Made by a program: the position numbers and the translations under genes
Assembly: GCA_025455885.1 (NCBI GenBank)
Contig: JALOLR010000024.1
Span: 1 to 44,257, forward strand
Reading direction: 5' to 3'
Source of the DNA: Acidimicrobiales bacterium
Lineage (GTDB): Bacteria > Actinomycetota > Acidimicrobiia > Acidimicrobiales > Acidimicrobilacustridaceae
Length of the DNA: 44,257 nt
Shown: in pieces, positions 41,057 to 44,257 of the stretch
Numbering within the stretch: position 1 is the stretch's first letter
Layout of the letters: each line of letters begins with the position of its first letter
Notes under the pieces: generated by a model
The model's input: only the letters and a program-made list of their open reading frames with translations
Databases searched by the model: none
What the model was told of the DNA's origin: nothing

Positions 41057-41103
41057 GGACCTTCGGGTCCCCGTCGACGGACGCGGGCGGACGCCGTCGA
41101 CGG
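41057..41103 (+). promoter_or_regulatory. Hairpin and paired palindromes upstream of trkH
   Basis: GGACC-TTCG-GGTCC (41057-41070) forms a C(UUCG)G tetraloop hairpin in RNA. It is followed by two copies of the palindrome CCGTCGACGG (41071-41080 and 41094-41103), which can each fold as DNA operators or pair with each other as a 10-bp RNA stem. They lie just before the trkH start. The regulator or ligand, if any, is unknown. Confidence 0.4.
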
Positions 41104-41119
41104 TCCAGGACGACGCCGC

Positions 41120-42496
41120 ATGGCCGATCGCCGTGCCCGCCGCGACTACAAAGGTTCGGTGGCGATACGACGAAAGGCGCTGTCGCCGTCCCGGGTGGTC
41201 GTGCTCGCCTTCGCCGCCGCCGTCGCCGTCGGCACACTGTTGTTGATGCTGCCCGTCTCCACCACGTCGGGCCAGATCACGAACCCCGGCGAGGCGCTCT
41301 TCACCGCCACCTCCGCGGTCTGCGTGACCGGGCTCATCGTGGTCGACACCGCCACCCACTGGAGCACCTTCGGCCAGGTGGTGATCATGGCGCTCATCCA
41401 GGTCGGCGGCTTCGGGATCATGACCCTCTCGTCACTCGTCGCCGTCGCGCTGTCTCGCCGTCTCGGCCTCCGGCAGCGTCTCTTCGCCCAGGCGGAGACG
41501 GGCACGATGGACTCCGGGCAGATCCGACGCGTGCTGATCGGCGTCGCCACCTTCAGCCTGCTGTTCGAGGTCCTGGCCACCGTCGTGCTCACCTGGCGGT
41601 TCTGGGTGGACGGGGAGGTGAGTCTGGGCCGCGCCGCCTACCTCGGACTGTTCCACGCCGTGTCCAGCTTCAACAACGCCGGCTTCGCCCTCTTCAGCGA
41701 CAACCTGATCGGCTTCGTGACCGACGGATGGGTGCTCGTCACGATCGGCGCCGCGGTGATCGCCGGCGGGATCGGCTTCCCGGTGTGGCTCGAGCTGCGC
41801 GACGCCCTGCTGCGCCCCCGCAGCTGGTCGCTGCACACCAAGCTGACGGTGGGGACGACGGTGCTGCTGCTGGGCGCGGGGACGGTCCTGCTCCTGGCCT
41901 GCGAGTGGGGCAACCCTGCCACGATCGGCAACCTGGACACCGGCGACAAGGTGCTCGTCTCCTGGTTCCAGTCCGTGCAGCCGCGCACCGCCGGGTTCAA
42001 CGCCGTCGACTACGGCCTGATGCGTGAGAGCTCGTGGCTGGTCACCGATGCCCTCATGCTCGTCGGCGGCGGCTCGGCGTCCACCGCGGGCGGCATCAAG
42101 GTGACCACGTTCGCCCTCCTCGGCTTCGTCATCTGGGCGGAGGTCCGTGGCGACCCCGACGTCACCGCCTTCGGCCGGCGCATCCCCGGGGCCGCCCAGC
42201 GACAGGCCGTGACGCTCGTCCTGCTCGCCGTCGGGGCGGTCATCACCGCCACCTTCGCCCTCGTCCTGCTGGCCGACGTCGCGATCGGCCCCGCTTTGTT
42301 CGAGGCGTTGTCGGCCTTCAGCACCGTCGGGCTCAGCACCGGCATCACGCCGGCGCTGGGCACGCCGGCCCAGCTCGTCCTCGTCGCGCTGATGTTCCTG
42401 GGGCGGGTGGGGCCCATCACGCTGTTCGCGGCGCTGGTGCTGCGCGAGCATGGCCGCCTCTACCGCTTCCCCCAGGAAAGGCCGATCATTGGCTGA
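41120..42496 (+). CDS. trkH: TrkH/KtrB-type potassium uptake channel subunit
   Basis: A 458-residue membrane protein of the superfamily of K+ transporters. Four membrane-pore-membrane repeats carry selectivity-filter glycines: CVTGL (68-72), NNAGF, RTAGF and STVGL. GGGSASTAGGIKV follows the third filter, as in TrkH/KtrB. It imports K+ with the cytoplasmic RCK protein encoded next. I use the ATG at 41120; a GTG at 41159 (AIRRKALSPSR) preceded by AAAGG is a real alternative. The leader is shared with the divergent mraZ promoter region. Confidence 0.92.
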   Translation: MADRRARRDYKGSVAIRRKALSPSRVVVLAFAAAVAVGTLLLMLPVSTTSGQITNPGEALFTATSAVCVTGLIVVDTATHWSTFGQVVIMALIQVGGFGIMTLSSLVAVALSRRLGLRQRLFAQAETGTMDSGQIRRVLIGVATFSLLFEVLATVVLTWRFWVDGEVSLGRAAYLGLFHAVSSFNNAGFALFSDNLIGFVTDGWVLVTIGAAVIAGGIGFPVWLELRDALLRPRSWSLHTKLTVGTTVLLLGAGTVLLLACEWGNPATIGNLDTGDKVLVSWFQSVQPRTAGFNAVDYGLMRESSWLVTDALMLVGGGSASTAGGIKVTTFALLGFVIWAEVRGDPDVTAFGRRIPGAAQRQAVTLVLLAVGAVITATFALVLLADVAIGPALFEALSAFSTVGLSTGITPALGTPAQLVLVALMFLGRVGPITLFAALVLREHGRLYRFPQERPIIG

Positions 42497-43196
42497 AGGC
42501 GCTCCCGGCCGGTGGGGCCGGCGACGGTCGCACCCCGGGCTCGACACCGGCGACCAGGTCCTCGTCATCGGCCTCGGCCGCTTCGGCTCGGCGCTGGCCA
42601 CGAGCCTCATGGAGCTCGGCCACGAGGTCCTCGGCGTCGACACCGACCCGGTCCTGGTGCAGCGCTACAGCCCGCTGCTCACCCAGGCGATCGAAGCGGA
42701 CTGCACCGATCCGAACGTGCTGCGCCAGATCGGCGCCGCCGAGTTCCCGTGCGCGGTCGTGGGGATCGGCTCGGGCATCGAATCGAGCGTGCTCACCGTC
42801 GCCGCGCTGTCCGACCTCGAGATCCCGAACATCTGGGCGAAGGCCATCACCGAGGCCCACGCCCGGATCCTCGAACGGGTGGGCGCCGACCACGTCATCT
42901 CCCCCGAGCGCGAGATGGGCGAGCGCGTCGCCCACCTCGTCACCGGCCGGATGATCGAGTACCTCGAGCTCGATCCCGGCTTCGCGCTGGTCGAGACGAC
43001 CGCACCGAGCGAGATCGTCGACAAGTCGCTCACCGAGGTCCTCTTCCGGAGCACCTACGGGGTCACCGTGGTGTGCATCAAGCCGGCCGGCGGGGTCTTC
43101 ACCTACGCCACGCCCGACACCAAGATCGGCGAGGGCGACATCCTCCTCGTGGCCGGGGAGACGGCACGGGCCGAGGCCTTCGCAGCGCGGAGCTGA
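42489..43196 (+). CDS. trkA: TrkA/KtrA-type K+ channel regulatory subunit (RCK)
   Basis: A 235-residue cytoplasmic protein with an RCK_N Rossmann domain (VLVIGLGRFGSALA, GLGRFG at 28-33; acidic VDTDP after the second strand) and an RCK_C domain (APSEIVDKSLTEVLFRSTYGVTVVCI in parts; KIGEGDILLVAGE). It binds nucleotide and gates the membrane subunit. I prefer the TTG at 42489, preceded by AGGAAAGG at 7 bases and overlapping the trkH stop by 8 bases. An ATG at 42450 in the same frame would add 13 residues. Confidence 0.92.
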   Translation: MAEGAPGRWGRRRSHPGLDTGDQVLVIGLGRFGSALATSLMELGHEVLGVDTDPVLVQRYSPLLTQAIEADCTDPNVLRQIGAAEFPCAVVGIGSGIESSVLTVAALSDLEIPNIWAKAITEAHARILERVGADHVISPEREMGERVAHLVTGRMIEYLELDPGFALVETTAPSEIVDKSLTEVLFRSTYGVTVVCIKPAGGVFTYATPDTKIGEGDILLVAGETARAEAFAARS

Positions 43197-43241
43197 CGGC
43201 CGCGCTGCCTCGCACCGGTCCCGGTCGGCAAGGATCGCCCC

Positions 43242-43658
43242 ATGTCGACCCCCACCGAGGACCGACCGCCGATCGACCACGACGTGCACACCGCCGAGCT
43301 CCCCCCGCTCCCCCAGCGCGCATCGATGATCCCCGCGAACCGGTGGGTGGAGGCCCCCGACGCCATCCGCCGGCTGGGCGCCGGGATCGGCGTCGACCTG
43401 GTCTGCTACATCCGGGGCATCCACGGCTACCTGCTGTGGCGGGCCGGTCGGGCCGCCGGCGAGCCCGCCCGCTACTGCGCGGTCCGGGCCGACGACCTCG
43501 ACGAGCGGTGGTTCTTCGCCCTCGACGCCGACGGCACAGGACGCGGCGTGGGTCCCGACGGGGTCGAGCACACGCGCTTTCGCAGCTGGAAGGAGTCGCT
43601 CCGCGACGCCGGTGTGGATCGGGCGGGCCCGGGCGGCAGCTCCGGGGAGTCGCACTAA
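43242..43658 (+). CDS. Small hypothetical protein
   Basis: A 138-residue soluble protein I do not recognise. The N-terminus is Pro/Thr-rich and disordered. A core from about 30 to 115 has IPANRWVEAPDAIRRLGAGIGVDLVCYIRGIHGYLLWRAGRAAG (in parts), then YCAVRADDLDERWFFALDADG and a final FRSWKESLRDAGV helix. There is no signal peptide, membrane helix or metal motif. The ATG is preceded by AAGGA, which also lies where a degenerate -10 (AAGGAT) would predict a leaderless start. Its stop overlaps the end of the convergent ligase-like gene by 4 bases. Confidence 0.65.
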   Translation: MSTPTEDRPPIDHDVHTAELPPLPQRASMIPANRWVEAPDAIRRLGAGIGVDLVCYIRGIHGYLLWRAGRAAGEPARYCAVRADDLDERWFFALDADGTGRGVGPDGVEHTRFRSWKESLRDAGVDRAGPGGSSGESH

Positions 43659-44257
43659 CCGCCGGGAAGGTGCGCCACGAGCGCGTCGGCGACGACTGCC
43701 GCGTCGAGCCCCGCCACCGACGCCGGGACCCGAACCGAACCGGCGACGGAGACGGGATCGGCGCCCGGTGCCACCCTGCGCAGGCCCGGCCCGAGGACGG
43801 CGGCGTGGACGACCGGGTCCCAGGCGAGCGGCAGCGACGCCTGCAGGCGGATCGTGGAGCGGGTCCGGCGCTGGGAGAGCCCGACGACCTTGGCCCCGTC
43901 GACGGTGACCTCGCCGGGGCCGAGGCCGGCGAAGCACAGCACGGAGGACGCCGCCGTGGTGACCAACGGCCCGTCGTGGACGGCGATGCCGGCGGCCGGC
44001 ACGCCCACGGCGGCCAACGTCCGCGCCCACGCCCGCCCGAACCACCCGAACGCCTTCCCGACGTCGTCGTCCCAGAGCGGATCGCCCCGGGGGACGAGGG
44101 CGTCGACCCACACCACCACCTGCGGGTCGAGCAGCACGGCGCCCCCACCGCTGCGGCGCCGGACGACCGCCACGCCGAGGTCGGCCGCCGCCCGACGGTC
44201 GACGTCGTCGTCGGGCTGCACCGAGCCGAGGACGATCGCCGGTCCCGTCACCGTGCA
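43655..44257 (-). CDS. Lipoate-protein ligase A family protein (5' end outside window)
   Basis: At least 200 residues of a BPL/LplA/LipB-fold protein; the frame stays open to the window edge, so the N-terminus is cut off. PAIVLGSVQPDDDV and VVRRRSGGGAVLLDP match the RRxSGGGxV acyl-binding loop, and VDGAKVVGLSQRRTR carries the catalytic-type lysine. Members attach lipoate, octanoate or biotin to carrier domains. The GTG at 44251 is an internal codon, because the family has a further ~30-40 residues before VLGS. Which acyl group is handled cannot be decided here. Confidence 0.82.
   Translation of the reverse strand, partial: CTVTGPAIVLGSVQPDDDVDRRAAADLGVAVVRRRSGGGAVLLDPQVVVWVDALVPRGDPLWDDDVGKAFGWFGRAWARTLAAVGVPAAGIAVHDGPLVTTAASSVLCFAGLGPGEVTVDGAKVVGLSQRRTRSTIRLQASLPLAWDPVVHAAVLGPGLRRVAPGADPVSVAGSVRVPASVAGLDAAVVADALVAHLPGG

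Overview
This is a gene-dense, very GC-rich chromosomal window with about 43 protein genes, almost no intergenic space, and no RNA gene, insertion sequence, phage or CRISPR array that I can support. The gene content points to an actinobacterium. The evidence is a division/cell-wall cluster that runs from mraZ through ftsZ into pgeF-yggS-sepF-yggT-divIVA without ftsA, a bacterial proteasome activator (Bpa), a PHP-domain DnaE, a type-2 isoleucyl-tRNA synthetase, GTG starts and apparently leaderless promoters. A deep-branching class such as Acidimicrobiia is my best guess from gene order and protein style; that is inference only.

Region 1 (1-9047) is metabolic. It holds the end of an acyl-CoA ligase, an SDR oxidoreductase divergent from a crotonase and a DJ-1/PfpI protein, an aldo/keto reductase, a short remnant of a second SDR gene, a YyaL/DUF255 protein, a thiolase with its Zn-ribbon/OB-fold partner, a nitroreductase and an unrecognised conserved protein. 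Region 2 (9176-17633) holds dnaE, a small HdeD-like membrane protein, a small unknown protein, bpa, a DUF2203 protein, an alkaline-phosphatase-superfamily enzyme, an Rrf2 regulator and an RluA-type pseudouridine synthase.

Region 3 (16713-40976) is one long minus-strand cell-envelope cluster, read from right to left: mraZ, rsmH, ftsL, ftsI, murE, mraY, murD, ftsW, murG, murC, murB, ftsQ, ftsZ, pgeF, yggS, sepF, yggT, divIVA, then (after a plus-strand ileS) a DksA-like gene, lspA and the pseudouridine synthase. Neighbouring genes overlap by 1 or 4 bases at many junctions (TGATG, ATGA or GTGA), which implies strong translational coupling. It makes the lipid-linked peptidoglycan precursor (MurB-G, MraY) and the septal machinery that uses it (FtsW, FtsI, FtsL, FtsQ, FtsZ, SepF, DivIVA). 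murF, normally between murE and mraY, is absent.

Region 4 (41120-44257) runs away from the cluster on the plus strand: a TrkH/KtrB potassium channel subunit with its TrkA/KtrA regulatory subunit, a small unknown protein, and the truncated end of a lipoate-ligase-family gene.

I found no convincing new multi-gene system. The most interesting signals are regulatory or structural: a 10-bp-periodic MraZ operator array overlapping the mraZ promoter; an inverted pair of DnaA-box-like sequences in front of dnaE; a DksA-like protein with a histone-H1-like Lys/Ala/Pro repeat tail broken by an exact 22-base deletion; and a set of promoters placed so that the transcript would start at the start codon.
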